A program made the translations under genes and the position numbers. Below are positions 41,407 through 51,094 of a stretch of 64,000 bases of DNA, in pieces. The stretch spans positions 45,191 through 109,190 of the forward strand of contig NZ_BAKH01000001.1 in NCBI RefSeq assembly GCF_000614105.1, in the 5' to 3' direction. Numbering within the stretch: the stretch's first letter is position 1; every line of letters starts with the position of its first letter. Source of the stretch: Prevotella micans DSM 21469 = JCM 16134. GTDB lineage: Bacteria > Bacteroidota > Bacteroidia > Bacteroidales > Bacteroidaceae. Below the pieces are notes generated by a model. It saw only the letters and a list, made by a program, of their open reading frames with translations, was not told where the DNA came from and searched no databases.

Positions 41407-41865
41407 ATGACAACGGGAATATTCACGGGCTCATTCAACCCTTTCACCATCGGGCATGATGCCATTGTGAAACGGGCGCTGAGAATGATGGACAGAATCA
41501 TAATCGGAGTGGGAACTAATAGGCAGAAAAATAATGAGCTCTCGGCCGACGAACGGGTGAACCAAATAAATAAAGTATATACCAACAATCAGCGCGTAGA
41601 GGTCAAAGCTTATTCAGGATTGAGCGTCGACTTCGCCATTGCCGAGCAAGCCACATGTTTCGTGAAAGGAGTGCGGAGCGTGAAAGATTTCGAATACGAA
41701 CGAGAACAGGCCGAACTGAACCGCCGCCTGTCGGGCATCGACACGATTCTTCTTATAGCCGAGCCTGAATATTCCGGAATAAGCTCGAGTCTCGTACGCG
41801 AACTGATGAGTTTCGGGCGCGATGTTAGCGAGTTCCTTCCCAATCCGAAAATAAACAACGAATGA
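41407..41865 (+). CDS. coaD: pantetheine-phosphate adenylyltransferase
   Basis: Fourth step of coenzyme A synthesis. 152 residues with the nucleotidyltransferase motif TGSFNPFTIGH at the N terminus and YSGISSSLVREL at the C terminus. The stop overlaps the ybeY start (ATGA). Confidence 0.95.
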   Translation: MTTGIFTGSFNPFTIGHDAIVKRALRMMDRIIIGVGTNRQKNNELSADERVNQINKVYTNNQRVEVKAYSGLSVDFAIAEQATCFVKGVRSVKDFEYEREQAELNRRLSGIDTILLIAEPEYSGISSSLVRELMSFGRDVSEFLPNPKINNE

Positions 41866-42293
41866 TTACATATAGTTCAGAAGGCATAAAGATGCCGCGG
41901 ATTCGCAAACGCGATATAACACGGTGGATAAAGACCGTAGCATCTGATTACGGTAAGATAACTGGCGAAATAGGCTATCTGTTCGTGAGCGACGAAAAGA
42001 TTCTCGAGGTTAACAAACAATACCTCGGACACGATTATTACACCGACATAATCACCTTCGACTATGACGAGGGCAACACGATAAACGGCGATATCATTAT
42101 TTCGCTCGACACCGTGCGGAGCAATGCCGAACTGTTCAAGAAAGAGTTCAAAGACGAACTGCACAGAGTGATTATACACGGGATTCTGCACCTCTGCGGA
42201 ATAAACGACAAGGGCCCCGGCGAGCGCGAAAAAATGGAGGCCTGCGAAAACAAAGCGCTCACGATGCTGATAAATTCAAACCAATTAAAATAG
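41862..42293 (+). CDS. ybeY: endoribonuclease YbeY (rRNA maturation)
   Basis: 143 residues. The metal site appears as HGILHLCGINDKGPGERE: two histidines are present, while the third usual histidine position reads Lys after Asp. That form is common, to my knowledge, in Bacteroidetes members. YYTDIITFDYDEG and GDIIISLDTV are family signatures. Coupled to coaD. Confidence 0.9.
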   Translation: MITYSSEGIKMPRIRKRDITRWIKTVASDYGKITGEIGYLFVSDEKILEVNKQYLGHDYYTDIITFDYDEGNTINGDIIISLDTVRSNAELFKKEFKDELHRVIIHGILHLCGINDKGPGEREKMEACENKALTMLINSNQLK

Positions 42294-42298
42294 AAAAC

Positions 42299-42901
42299 AT
42301 GAAGAAGATTTTTACTCTAATCCTGCTAGTCGCCTGTGCCATTGGTGCAAGCGCAACAAATTTCAAAGACTCGGTGATGGTTACAGCCATGGGACAAACC
42401 GTACGCGACACGGCAACCATCGTACTCACTAAACAAGACAATGGTAAATACACCATGGCGCTCTACAACTTCCAGTATAAAGGAATGGGCGTGGGAAACA
42501 TCATTGTTAACGACATCGATGGAACCATTAACACTAAAGGAATCGTGGAGTTCAGTGCTAAGAAGTCTATCAAAATTACTAAAGGCACCGACCCGAACGT
42601 AAGCTCGTGGATGGGCCCAACTTTGGGCGATGTGCCAATCGATTTGAAAGCCAAACAATTTGGTAACAAGCTCTATGCTAACATCGAAATCAAAGTAAAA
42701 GTGCTTCTGGTACCAATGACCATCAAAGTTGTTTTCGGAAAAGAAGATAACATCGTAACATCTTTACAGCAAATCAAATCGACTACAAACGGCAAAGAAG
42801 AAGTCTACAACCTCGACGGAACCCGAGCAGAACGAATGCAAGATGGAAAGATCTACATCGTTAGGAAAGCCGACGGAAGTGTCGTGAAAGTGAGAAAATA
42901 G
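42299..42901 (+). CDS. secreted calycin-like beta-barrel protein
   Basis: 200 residues. A signal peptide (MKKIFTLILLVACAIGASA) is followed by a beta-rich domain resembling the calycin-like family of Bacteroidales. The C terminus (VYNLDGTRAERMQDGKIYIV to VVKVRK) is the short repeat-like end found on many secreted Prevotella and Bacteroides proteins. Function unknown. It starts 5 bp after ybeY and ends before a strong terminator. Confidence 0.7.
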   Translation: MKKIFTLILLVACAIGASATNFKDSVMVTAMGQTVRDTATIVLTKQDNGKYTMALYNFQYKGMGVGNIIVNDIDGTINTKGIVEFSAKKSIKITKGTDPNVSSWMGPTLGDVPIDLKAKQFGNKLYANIEIKVKVLLVPMTIKVVFGKEDNIVTSLQQIKSTTNGKEEVYNLDGTRAERMQDGKIYIVRKADGSVVKVRK

Positions 42902-42926
42902 ATAGCCGCTCCAGAGCTTAGAAACG

Positions 42927-42970
42927 AAAATCCCGAGCCCAATTGCAAAGCAAAGAGGCTCGGGATTTTT
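42927..42970 (+). terminator. rho-independent terminator
   Basis: AAAATCCCGAGCC and GGCTCGGGATTTTT with a 17-nt loop. Confidence 0.9.
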
Positions 42971-43010
42971 GAGTAAGTTTGCACGCAAATCGAATACCAT
43001 TTTCTTTACA

Positions 43011-44021
43011 ATGAAATATCTTCTTATACCCTACAGACCGGAGCCGAAACAGCTTCCTTTCTTTTTTGCCGTAGAGGAATATGTGGCGCAAACCTACACC
43101 GACGACGACTATTTCTTTGCCTGGCAGGTAGAACCAACCGTTATGCTTGGGCGAAATCAACTCATCAAGAACGAAGTAGATACGGATTATTGCAAACAGA
43201 ACGGCATTCACATCTTTCGCCGAAAAAGCGGAGGCGGATGTGTATATGCCGACCTGGGCTGCATTCAATTCTCATACATATCGTTTGCCGACAATGTGAA
43301 TTCGGCCTTTAAAGACTATATGCAGCAGGTGGCTAAACTGATGAAAAATATTGGAATCGCAGCCGAACTCTCCGGTCGAAATGATATTCTCGTAGACGGC
43401 CGAAAAGTCTCGGGCAGTGCATTCTATCGGCTTAAGAAACGCAGCGTGCTACACAACACCGTGCTATTCGATACCAGACTTGAACACTTGTCGAAAGCAC
43501 TCACTCCGTCGCACGAAAAGCTACAGAGCAAGGGGGTTGCATCGGTGACACAGCGAGTAGTCAACATTGGCGACTACACCAGTCTGCCACTAGACGGATT
43601 CATAAATCATGCTCGAAAATATATGTGTGGCGACGCCATTCGCACACTCAACGAAAAGGATATGCTCGCAATCGCTGAGATTGAAAAAGAACTGGCGTCG
43701 CATGATTTCGTCTACGGTAACAATCCCAAATTCACCGAAGTAAGACGTAAACGATTCGCTGACGTCGGAACCCTAGAAGCACGGATAGAACTGAAGAACA
43801 ACCGAATTGTGAATCTTAATCTAGCCGGCGATTACTTCCTCATAGGCGACCAAGACCGCGAATTGCTCGACCATATACGCGGCGCTGATTTCAGTCGTGA
43901 GGCCGTGAGCGAAAGATTGCAGAACATCGAACTTGCCGATATCATTCGCGGACTAAAGCCCGAACAATTTCTGCGGCTGCTCTTCGGACGCCCCCCCACG
44001 TTAAGAAACCCGATTGGTTGA
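43011..44021 (+). CDS. lplA: lipoate-protein ligase
   Basis: Attaches lipoate to carrier domains. Start ATG 43011 (MKYLLIPYRPEPKQLPFFFA). The lipoate-binding motif RRKSGGGCVYAD is near residue 70, followed by GRNDILVDGRKVSGSAFY. The C-terminal accessory domain ends near LKPEQFLRLLFGR. The last residues as given (PPTLRNPIG) come after a run of seven C. With eight C the frame would run straight into lipA (PPHVKKPDWLKID), so the two may be one fused gene. Confidence 0.88.
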   Translation: MKYLLIPYRPEPKQLPFFFAVEEYVAQTYTDDDYFFAWQVEPTVMLGRNQLIKNEVDTDYCKQNGIHIFRRKSGGGCVYADLGCIQFSYISFADNVNSAFKDYMQQVAKLMKNIGIAAELSGRNDILVDGRKVSGSAFYRLKKRSVLHNTVLFDTRLEHLSKALTPSHEKLQSKGVASVTQRVVNIGDYTSLPLDGFINHARKYMCGDAIRTLNEKDMLAIAEIEKELASHDFVYGNNPKFTEVRRKRFADVGTLEARIELKNNRIVNLNLAGDYFLIGDQDRELLDHIRGADFSREAVSERLQNIELADIIRGLKPEQFLRLLFGRPPTLRNPIG

Positions 44022-44841
44022 AAATAGACCTCACCTCTACAGAACAATCCGGACAAACAGCCGGCATTCTCGCCAAGCATCATCTCAACACTATATGCAC
44101 AAGTGGCTCTGTCCAAATCGCACCGAATGCTGGGCGGCGCGCACAGCCACACTGATGATTGGCGGAAACATATGCACGCGCAGCTGCAAGTTCTGTAACA
44201 CACTCTCAGGACGCCCAGGCAAACTCGACACTGACGAACCGCGACGTGTGGCCGAATCGGTCAAGGCACTCGGGTTAAAATATGCCGTCATAACATCCGT
44301 AGACCGTGACGACCTACCCGATTATGGCGCCGAACATTGGGCCGAAACCATAAGACGCATTCGAATTGAGAATCCTCAAACGCTCATCGAGGTGCTCATT
44401 CCCGATTTCATGGGGCGACCCGAACTTATCGCCAAAGTGATGGCGGCTCGTCCTAACGTTGCCGGACACAATATGGAAACCGTGCGACGGCTCACTCCCG
44501 GGGTGCGCAGCGTAGCGCAATATAACCGTAGTCTCGACGTACTCTGCGAGATAACCCGCTCGGGCGTCATGTCGAAAACCGGCTTTATGGTAGGCCTCGG
44601 CGAAACCTGTGAGGAGGTTGAGCAGCTAATGGATGATATTCTCGCAACCGGTTGCCGACGCCTCACCATCGGACAATATCTCCAGCCCACGGCAAAACAT
44701 CTTCCTGTTTCAGAATATGTCACCCCCGAACAGTTCGTCAACTATCGAAAAACTGCTCTCGACAAAGGATTCAAGTTTGTTGAAAGCGGGCCACTCGTAC
44801 GCTCGTCCTATCATGCCGAACGTGCCTTCAAGCAAGTTTAG
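44000..44841 (+). CDS. lipA: lipoyl synthase, N terminus frame broken
   Basis: Radical SAM enzyme that inserts sulfur into octanoyl chains. It has the auxiliary cluster cysteines (CTSG, CPNRTECW) and the radical SAM motif CTRSCKFC. The true N terminus VKKPDWLKIDLTSTEQSG is read in one frame from 44000. At about 44104-44110 a base is missing (AGTGGCTCTGTCC should read on as SGLCPNRTEC), after which the main frame runs to 44841. No ATG precedes VKKPDW in frame, hence the fusion idea with lplA. Start approximate. Confidence 0.88.
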
Positions 44842-44846
44842 CAATA

Positions 44847-44889
44847 AATTAAAAATGGAGAATCTTGTAGAGATTCTCCATTTTTAATT
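44847..44889. terminator. bidirectional terminator between lipA and queF
   Basis: AATTAAAAATGGAGAATCT, 5-nt loop, and its exact reverse complement, giving T-rich ends on both strands. Confidence 0.93.
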
Positions 44890-44894
44890 CTGCT

Positions 44895-45350
44895 TTATTC
44901 GTGCCTCGCAAATCGCTCTTCGGCTAACCTTTCGAATTTCGTTCCCGGTTGTCCGTAGTTCGCAAAAGGATATATGCTTATGCCGCCGCGAGGAGTAAAG
45001 AAACCTGTCACTTCAATATATTTCGGCGCCATGAGTTTCACCAAATCCTTCATGATTATGTTTATGCAATCTTCGTGGAAATCACCATGGTTGCGGAAGC
45101 TAAACAGATAGAGCTTCAAACTTTTGCTCTCAACCATCCGCTCACCGGGAATATATGATATGCGAATCTCAGCAAAGTCGGGTTGCCCGGTTATAGGACA
45201 TAAACTGGTAAACTCCGGACAGTTGAATCGCACCCAATAATCGTTTTCCTTATGCTTATTTTCAAACGTTTCGAGTACCTCCGGCGCATAGTTCATCTTA
45301 TAATTTGTTGGTGCTCCGAGTGAATGAAGGTTTTCGTTTTCTCTTTCCAT
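44895..45350 (-). CDS. queF: NADPH-dependent 7-cyano-7-deazaguanine reductase
   Basis: Queuosine pathway, converts preQ0 to preQ1. Start ATG 45350 ([12 protein letters not shown]) gives 151 residues. The catalytic cysteine is in [38 protein letters not shown] is the substrate- and NADPH-binding region. It follows the transporter gene and likely shares its promoter. Confidence 0.95.
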   Translation of the reverse strand: MERENENLHSLGAPTNYKMNYAPEVLETFENKHKENDYWVRFNCPEFTSLCPITGQPDFAEIRISYIPGERMVESKSLKLYLFSFRNHGDFHEDCINIIMKDLVKLMAPKYIEVTGFFTPRGGISIYPFANYGQPGTKFERLAEERFARHE

Positions 45351-45389
45351 GATATTTAACCTAAGCTGAAAATTTTCCAAATGCTGTAG

Positions 45390-46046
45390 TTATTCCGTTA
45401 TCATAGGCATCTTCGCCTCGTGCTGTTTGAGTCGCCGAACAACCCGAACCGTCACGGGTAGAGCAACTACCTCATAGAGTGTTTTGAGAAGAACCTGCCA
45501 TAACATCAGCTTCGGAAGTTCGTCGGCCGGAACAACGCCACCCAATGCCAGCGGAAAAAAAATTATCGAGTCAAGACTCTCGCCTGCAATCGTACTCAAT
45601 ATTGCTCGCCAAGAGAATCGCCGACCTTTGTCGCGAATCTTCATCCGACTCATCACATAGGCATTTGCGAACGACCCTGCGATGAATGCCACAAACGAAG
45701 CTCCAGCCACCCTCGGTGCGAGTCCGAAAATAGCATGAAATCCGGCATCGTTTGTCCAATATGGTGCGCCTGGAATCCAATCGCACAAGGCGCCCATTGT
45801 CACAAAGAAGAAGTTCATGGCGAATCCCGTCCAAATGAGTAGTCTAGCTTTTCGGAACCCCCACACTTCGCATACGCAATCGTTGATGATATACGAAACG
45901 GGGAACACGATTAGTCCGCCAGTCAAACTGATTCCTAACACCGAGATTTGCTTTGTTTCGAGAATGTTTGCCGAAATAAGGCAAACGCAAAAGAGAATGC
46001 TGAAAAGCATGAACAGCACACTCACCTGTTGCTTTGTTTTTGTCAT
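45390..46046 (-). CDS. queuosine precursor transporter (YhhQ/DUF165 family)
   Basis: Integral membrane protein with about six hydrophobic segments. Start ATG 46046 (MTKTKQQVSVLFMLF) gives 218 residues. FPVSYIINDCVCEVWGFRKA and ESLDSIIFFPLA are signatures of the YhhQ family, which imports preQ0 or preQ1. Next to queF in one operon, which supports the role. Confidence 0.9.
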   Translation of the reverse strand: MTKTKQQVSVLFMLFSILFCVCLISANILETKQISVLGISLTGGLIVFPVSYIINDCVCEVWGFRKARLLIWTGFAMNFFFVTMGALCDWIPGAPYWTNDAGFHAIFGLAPRVAGASFVAFIAGSFANAYVMSRMKIRDKGRRFSWRAILSTIAGESLDSIIFFPLALGGVVPADELPKLMLWQVLLKTLYEVVALPVTVRVVRRLKQHEAKMPMITE

Positions 46047-46101
46047 TTTTCTTGTTTTGTTAAAGGGGGTTTTGCAAGTACCCCTGTAAATTATCCGTCG
46101 A

Positions 46102-46109
46102 CAAAGGTA
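46102..46109 (-). promoter_or_regulatory. -7 element of the queuosine operon
   Basis: TACCTTTG on the minus strand, 56 bp from the transporter start. I see no obvious preQ1 riboswitch, though the leader is short and was not folded. Confidence 0.55.
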
Positions 46110-46190
46110 TGTCATTAAAAAAATTATCCATCCAATAGCCTTTTCCACAATCCTTAGTTCTTGTTCTAAATCAAGAAAGTAACCCCAACT

Positions 46191-46222
46191 TTTGTGAAAA
46201 AGAATTGATTAATATACCTTTG
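46191..46222 (+). promoter_or_regulatory. promoter of the candidate sRNA
   Basis: TTTG at 46191-46194 and TACCTTTG at 46215-46222 with a 20-bp spacer. Confidence 0.65.
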
Positions 46223-46228
46223 CCGCCG

Positions 46229-46297
46229 TGAGACACTTAGCAACATATTCTATCGCCCCCGCGACGCAGAGAAATTTCGATTTCTCTGTGATTTTTT
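46229..46297 (+). ncRNA. candidate small RNA of about 70 nt
   Basis: A strong promoter ends at 46222. Only about 40 nt after the likely start is the hairpin CAGAGAAAT-TTCG-ATTTCTCTG (46267-46288), followed by a run of six T (46292-46297). No reading frame fits. It could be a free sRNA or a leader attenuator; the next gene starts 213 bp later. The rest of 46298-46509 has a small hairpin (AACAACAA/TTGTTGTT near 46402-46431) and no gene. Confidence 0.5.
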
Positions 46298-46509
46298 CGT
46301 CTGAATATTTGGTGGGCTCGGAAAAAGTGCTAACACACACACGCATCTAGCCTCACCTAACTTATTTTTACGCGCGCGTAGAAGTTACGCAAATCCTTTA
46401 AACAACAATACTCCCGTGAGTTTTGTTGTTCAATTTGTCGTGCCCTTTTGTGAATGAATTAAGAACGAAATAAGAACTCAATTAGGAAATATTTAAAAGA
46501 GAAATTACA

Positions 46510-48830
46510 ATGAAAAGACTTTTACTTTTATCAACATTGTTGATTGCTTTCTGCTTTCATGCGCAGGCATGGGACAGCGGTGTAAACCGAGAGAAAAAAG
46601 GGAAAAGAACCAATTGGAAGTGGCGTTTCTATACGCCGAATTGGGGAGGGTCTCCTCCGTGGGGTGCAAGTCAAATCCTTTATGTTTATGATGCTGGCGG
46701 TGGTCGTAACCTTTACGGGAACGTAGACCTTGCTTGGGATCTTTATGATTCAAGCACGCATAATTTAGATACCGACCAATGGGCATACTTCTGGTATGGC
46801 TATCCTTATACGCATTTGGGAGGAGGCCTTTTCATGAACACGGGTATTACGGGTGTTACGAATATGAACTTCACTTATTCAAGCCCTATGGTAATAGGAG
46901 GCCCTTGGACTCCCATCAATATTCAATTTATTGGTGAGCGGTGTTTTCAGAACTCGGCTATACAAGGTGAAGTTCTTAACTACACGCCACCCTCTGTAAA
47001 CGATATTCGTTCTTATGCTTTTGCTCAATGCTATAGTCTCAGTGGTAACTTGGTAACCCCACAGAATGTCACTGTTATTCATGATGGAACCTATCAAGAC
47101 TGCACGGGGATAACAGGCAACTGTCATGTTCAGGATGCTGTTACGGCGATTGGTGCAGAGGCTTTTGCACGAAATGTAAATATGGCAGGTTGGCTTCATC
47201 TATCCAGCAATCTACGGAGTATTGGAGCAGATGCATTTAATGGTTGTAGCAAACTATCCGGAAATCTTATTATTCCAAACACTGTCACCTCATTAGGTAT
47301 TGCAGCATTTAAGGGTTGCTCTGGATTTAATGGTGTGCTGATTTTATCAAATTCCCTCGATGCAATACCCGAAGCTGCATTCAAAAGTTGCCAGAACCTT
47401 GTCGGTGATATTATTATTCCGCGGGCAACCTATATCGGACAAGAGGCCTTTGCCGACTGTCACAGCTTCAACGGACGATTGCAGCTGCCGAACAATCTAC
47501 AGACCATTGGACAATGGGCTTTTGGGAATTGCAATAAGCTACAAGGCGATTTAAATATCCCCAGTGCCACTGTTATCGGTCATGCTGCATTCCGCATGTG
47601 TTCCGGTTTTAACGGACGACTTTATCTCCCGGCCAATTTGCAAGCCATTAATGACGAAGCATTTTGGGATTGCCAAAAACTCAGTGGCGACCTTGTATTT
47701 CCCAATGGACTACAGATCATAGGGAAAGAAGCTTTTGTACGTTGCTATAATTTCACAGGTAATGTAACTATACCGGCTTCGGTAAACAATATCGGTTATC
47801 ACACCTTTTGGGAATGTGTCGGCTTGGAGAGCTTCACCTTTGCCCCGGGCTCGCAGCTTGCTACACTTAATAATGGAGCATGGGCACACTGCATAGGATT
47901 GAAATATATCGACATGCTGAATTGTCAACCGCTCGCGACTGCCACTATCATGCGAGGCAATGCCGACAATAGTCCTTTCTCTTTCATGAGGCCTTATACC
48001 ATCGTATATCTACCCAACGGAACGGCTGCAAGCAAGATTCCTGCCGACCAAGAGAACTTCGTGGTTGATGGCAATTGCGCAAACTTCAAGGTCTACGATA
48101 CGCATAGCGATTACAAAGGAAACCGTGGCTGCGATTATTATATCAAGCATCAGTTCACTGCTGCCAAGGCGAATTATACTCGCACTTTCTCAGGTACAGA
48201 CGCTATGACGCTCTTCTTGCCTTATCCTACCCAGATACCGGCAGGCATGACGGCCTACGAGCTTAAAAACATGAAGCGTGCAGGTGGAGAGTCGCAGTTC
48301 GTGTTCTCACCCCTACCCTCGTCGGCCACCCTCGATGCAAACAAGGCGTATGTTGTTCGCGTAACCGACGGCGGAAGTCATAATCTGCCCGAAATGCACA
48401 ACGTGGTCGTTCCCGTGACTCCCGCGCTTGCATCGACGGCTGTGTTGGGAACTGCCGACAATAACTGGCAGTTCAACGGCACAACACAATTCATCCCCAA
48501 CGTCCTGGCCGCCTCGATGAAAGCCTATAACCTCAACGTGGGCAACACATGGCTACCCGTCACCACGGCCAACACCAACGGGCACATTCACTCCTTCCGC
48601 GGTTTCCTCACTAGCCCTACCGGTATGCTCCTGCCAAGAGTTTCGTTATGGTGATGGATGAAGGGCCCACGGCTACCGACATCGACAGCATCCGCAAAGG
48701 CGAAGCCGATGTCAGGAGCGGTCGATACCCGTTCTACTCGCTCGACGGTCGCAATCTCGGTCGCGACTATAACCGTTTGCCCTCGGGCAACATCTACATA
48801 GTGAACGGAAAGAAATTCTATAAAAACTAA
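46510..48830 (+). CDS. BspA-like leucine-rich repeat surface protein, C terminus frame broken
   Basis: About 773 residues when joined. A signal peptide (MKRLLLLSTLLIAFCFHAQA) is followed by a Trp- and Gly-rich N-terminal region. About ten LRR_5 repeats of roughly 23 residues span residues 150-480, for example LQTIGQWAFGNCNKLQGDL and LQAINDEAFWDCQKLSGDL. BspA-type proteins are surface adhesins of oral and gut Bacteroidales. The frame breaks at about 48618-48635; the next frame reads PAKSFVMVMDEGPTATDIDS and ends YPFYSLDGRNL to NGKKFYKN. Confidence 0.82.
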
Positions 48831-48837
48831 GCACGCT

Positions 48838-49031
48838 ATGAAACAGACCTATCAACGACCCGAAATAACGGTCATCCACATGGAAGAAACAGTGATGCAA
48901 ACCCTCTCTACCACGGCGGAACGACTCCTTCGCCCGGTGGCGGACTTTCCAAGCCCGACCTTATCAACGACGATTCCGACGATTCCGAGGAGCCCGGCAA
49001 TGTGGGATATAATAAAATGTGGGAGGATTGA
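48838..49031 (+). CDS. small hypothetical protein after the LRR gene, frame broken
   Basis: Starts MKQTYQRPEITVIHMEETVM, a common N-terminal type of short Prevotella proteins. A one-base shift near 48900-48906 changes the open frame into HGGTTPSPGGGLSKPDLIN then DDSDDSEEPGNVGYNKMWED, stopping at 49029-49031. This acidic 64-residue version reads better than the open frame, which runs on into repeats. Function unknown. Lies 7 bp after the LRR gene. Confidence 0.55.
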
Positions 49032-49072
49032 AATGCGTTCGGTCGGGTGTCGGATTATTATTTTATGCCGAT

Positions 49073-49420
49073 TCGGCCGGCCGGTCGCAACGTGGACGGA
49101 TGCCAATTCGACCGACAGGTCGCACATGGGGACAGACCCCGAGGGGATGTTCGCCGTCCAAAATCCATGCCTCGGCCGGCCGGTCGCAACGTGGACGGAT
49201 GCCAATTCGACCGATAGGTCGCACGTAGGGACAGACCCCGTGTCTGTCCGATACCCGCGCCGATACCCGCGCCAATTCGGTCTACCGACCGCAAGACATA
49301 TTTCTGTATATGAATTCGGTTCTGCGAACCGGAGGGATGCGGACAGCAAATCACCCCTCGGGGTATGTCCCTACATGCGGGCGGAACGCCCGAGTTGGCG
49401 CGGGCAAAGCCCGAAGTGGA
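49073..49420. repeat. dispersed palindromic repeat cluster, copy C
   Basis: A 69-bp segment starting TCGGCCGGCCGGTCGCAACG occurs twice in direct order (49073-49141 and 49172-49240), ending in GGGACAGACCCCG. Downstream come CGTGTCTGTCCGATACC, CGGTCTACCGACCG and CATGCGGGCGGAACGCCCGA. Related to copies A, D and E. Confidence 0.85.
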
Positions 49421-49460
49421 ATGGGGCAATAAATCGCTCGCCCGAATAAGAAAACATATT

Positions 49461-49896
49461 GAAACAACCTTGCGGGAGTTCCGCAAACAGGAAACCAAAT
49501 AGTTTTAGCTCTGCAACAACGTTGCAAACAAGAAACTAAATGGTTTGGGTCTTGCAACACTGTTGCAAACTAGAAACCAAATGGTTTGGGCCTTGCAACA
49601 ACGTTGCAAACTAGAAACCAAATGGTTTGGGCCTTGCAACACTGTTGCAAACAAGAAACTAAACGGTTCGGCTCTTGCAACATCGTTGCAAACAAGAAAC
49701 TAAATAGTTTGAGCCTTGCAACATCGTTGCAAACGAGAAACTAAATGGTTTGAGCCTTACAACATCGTTGCAAACGAGAAACCAAATAGCTCGGCCCTTG
49801 CAACATCGTTGCAAACAGGAAACTAAATGGTTTGGGTCTTGCAACATCGTTGCAAACGAGAAATCAAACGGTTCGAGCGTTGCAACAATGTTGCAA
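49461..49896. repeat. array 2: alternating palindromes, exact 41-bp period, 10-11 units
   Basis: TTGCAACATCGTTGCAA-type palindromes (centre AAC, CAC, CATC variants) begin at 49511, 49552, 49593, 49634, 49675, 49716, 49757, 49798, 49839 and 49880, each exactly 41 bp apart. A degenerate unit (TTGCGGGAGTTCCGCAA) sits at 49470. Midway is a second palindrome of type AAACCAAATGGTTT (variants AAACTAAATGGTTT). Units are 80-95 percent alike by eye. The array ends 59 bp before DUF6261 gene B. Apparent ORFs inside it are repeat translations. Confidence 0.96.
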
Positions 49897-49955
49897 CGCT
49901 ATCGAATAAAATATTTAGAGAATAATTATTTAATTCATTTTTAATCCATCAGAAA

Positions 49956-50840
49956 ATGAATACGGAAAACAAAAAAGCGCCGTCGGCACCGCAAGGCAGG
50001 GGCGCAGCAGCAAACAATTCGCTGCTCAAAGAGATTCAAGGCATTAATTGCGTTCTGTTGAACAACGGCGCGCATTACCAGTTCATCAAGGACGTTTCGA
50101 CGCGCATCGCTACCGAGACCGCCCTCGTTACTAATCCGATTGTGAAGGCTGCCGCCGAACGCCTCGCAAACGCCCTGAAAGAGGAGGACAGATGCCTGGT
50201 TCTGTCGCAGAAAAACCTGTCGACCGACGACATCCGGGAGCTCGACATCGAACGCGATAAACTCTTCGCCGGCTATCGTTCGGCCGTGAAAGGGTTCCTT
50301 CGCATGCCGGTTGCCGACGTCGCACAGGCGGCCAAGGAGCTCGCCCAGCATCTTAAAGACTACAGCATCAATCCTCACATGCAGCTCGAGCGCGAAACGG
50401 CTCTGATTGCGAACCTCATCGACGATTGCGAGACGAAATTCGCCGCCCAAGTTGCTCGACTCGGCATCCAACCCTACGTCGCCGCGCTCAAAACGGCCAA
50501 CACGAAGCTGGAAAGCCTGATTCACAGTCGCACCGACTCCGATTCCACCCGAATTCTTGGCGCCTTGCGAATCGCCCGGCGAGAAAGCGATTCGGCATAT
50601 TTTTACCTGATTAAGGTTGCGAATGCCTTCCCGATATTCGTGAATCAATCGGACGCCGCGGCGTTCATCGACTACATGAACGAGCTCATCAAGCGCTACA
50701 AAGAGCAGGTTCTCACGGCCCGGAAAAAGAAGTCGGACGGCAATGACCCCAAGAAACCCGATGACCCCAAGAAGCCCGGAGGCGGAGGAGATACTCCCAA
50801 ACCCGGGCGCGAGGAAGACCCCGGCGAAGACCAGGTGTAA
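49956..50840 (+). CDS. DUF6261 family protein B (array-associated)
   Basis: 294 residues, start ATG 49956. Helical body with the family-like segment LGIQPYVAALKTANTKLESL and SAYFYLIKVANAFPIF. A basic linker (TARKKKSD) leads to a repetitive Asp/Pro/Lys/Gly tail ending TPKPGREEDPGEDQV. Thirteen of these last residues are identical to the frame-corrected tail of DUF6261 gene A. No signal peptide or membrane helix. The gene is notably G and C rich compared with gene A. Preceded by array 2 and followed by hairpins. I assign DUF6261 from pattern; function unknown. Confidence 0.8.
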   Translation: MNTENKKAPSAPQGRGAAANNSLLKEIQGINCVLLNNGAHYQFIKDVSTRIATETALVTNPIVKAAAERLANALKEEDRCLVLSQKNLSTDDIRELDIERDKLFAGYRSAVKGFLRMPVADVAQAAKELAQHLKDYSINPHMQLERETALIANLIDDCETKFAAQVARLGIQPYVAALKTANTKLESLIHSRTDSDSTRILGALRIARRESDSAYFYLIKVANAFPIFVNQSDAAAFIDYMNELIKRYKEQVLTARKKKSDGNDPKKPDDPKKPGGGGDTPKPGREEDPGEDQV

Positions 50841-50890
50841 AGAGGGTGGGATGATTCCACGCTAGGAAATCCTCATTCCCCATTTCCCTC

Positions 50891-51016
50891 TAGGAGACTC
50901 TTGTCTCTCTCCTCCTGTTTTTAGAAAGTCCTCCTCCCTTCAGGCTCGAGGAACAAATAAAATATCGTTTATATAATCATTAAGACCTGCATCCGTCGCG
51001 ACGACGCGTGCAGGTC
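50891..51016 (+). terminator. two hairpins after DUF6261 gene B
   Basis: First, AGGAGA with TCTCCT at 50892-50922, followed by CCTGTTTTT. Second, GACCTGCA at 50984-50991 with TGCAGGTC at 51009-51016 and an inner CGTCG/CGACG pair, followed by TTTTATAT. Likely terminators of the DUF6261 gene. Confidence 0.6.
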
Positions 51017-51094
51017 GACCGTTTTATATATACATGTGTTCGATTTAAGAGAAATTATCCTGCCCCCCTTGACGGACAATTGGACAAACACTCC

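Noticed and set aside
48838..49449. 203-residue ORF running from the small gene into the repeats
   Set aside because: After the first 24 residues the sequence is translated repeat DNA. The alternative frame gives a coherent 64-residue acidic protein.
49461..49896. CRISPR-like periodic repeats
   Set aside because: The segments between palindromes are conserved, not unique spacers; the period is 41 bp with two palindromes per unit; and no cas gene is near. The same applies to the array at 16205-16690.
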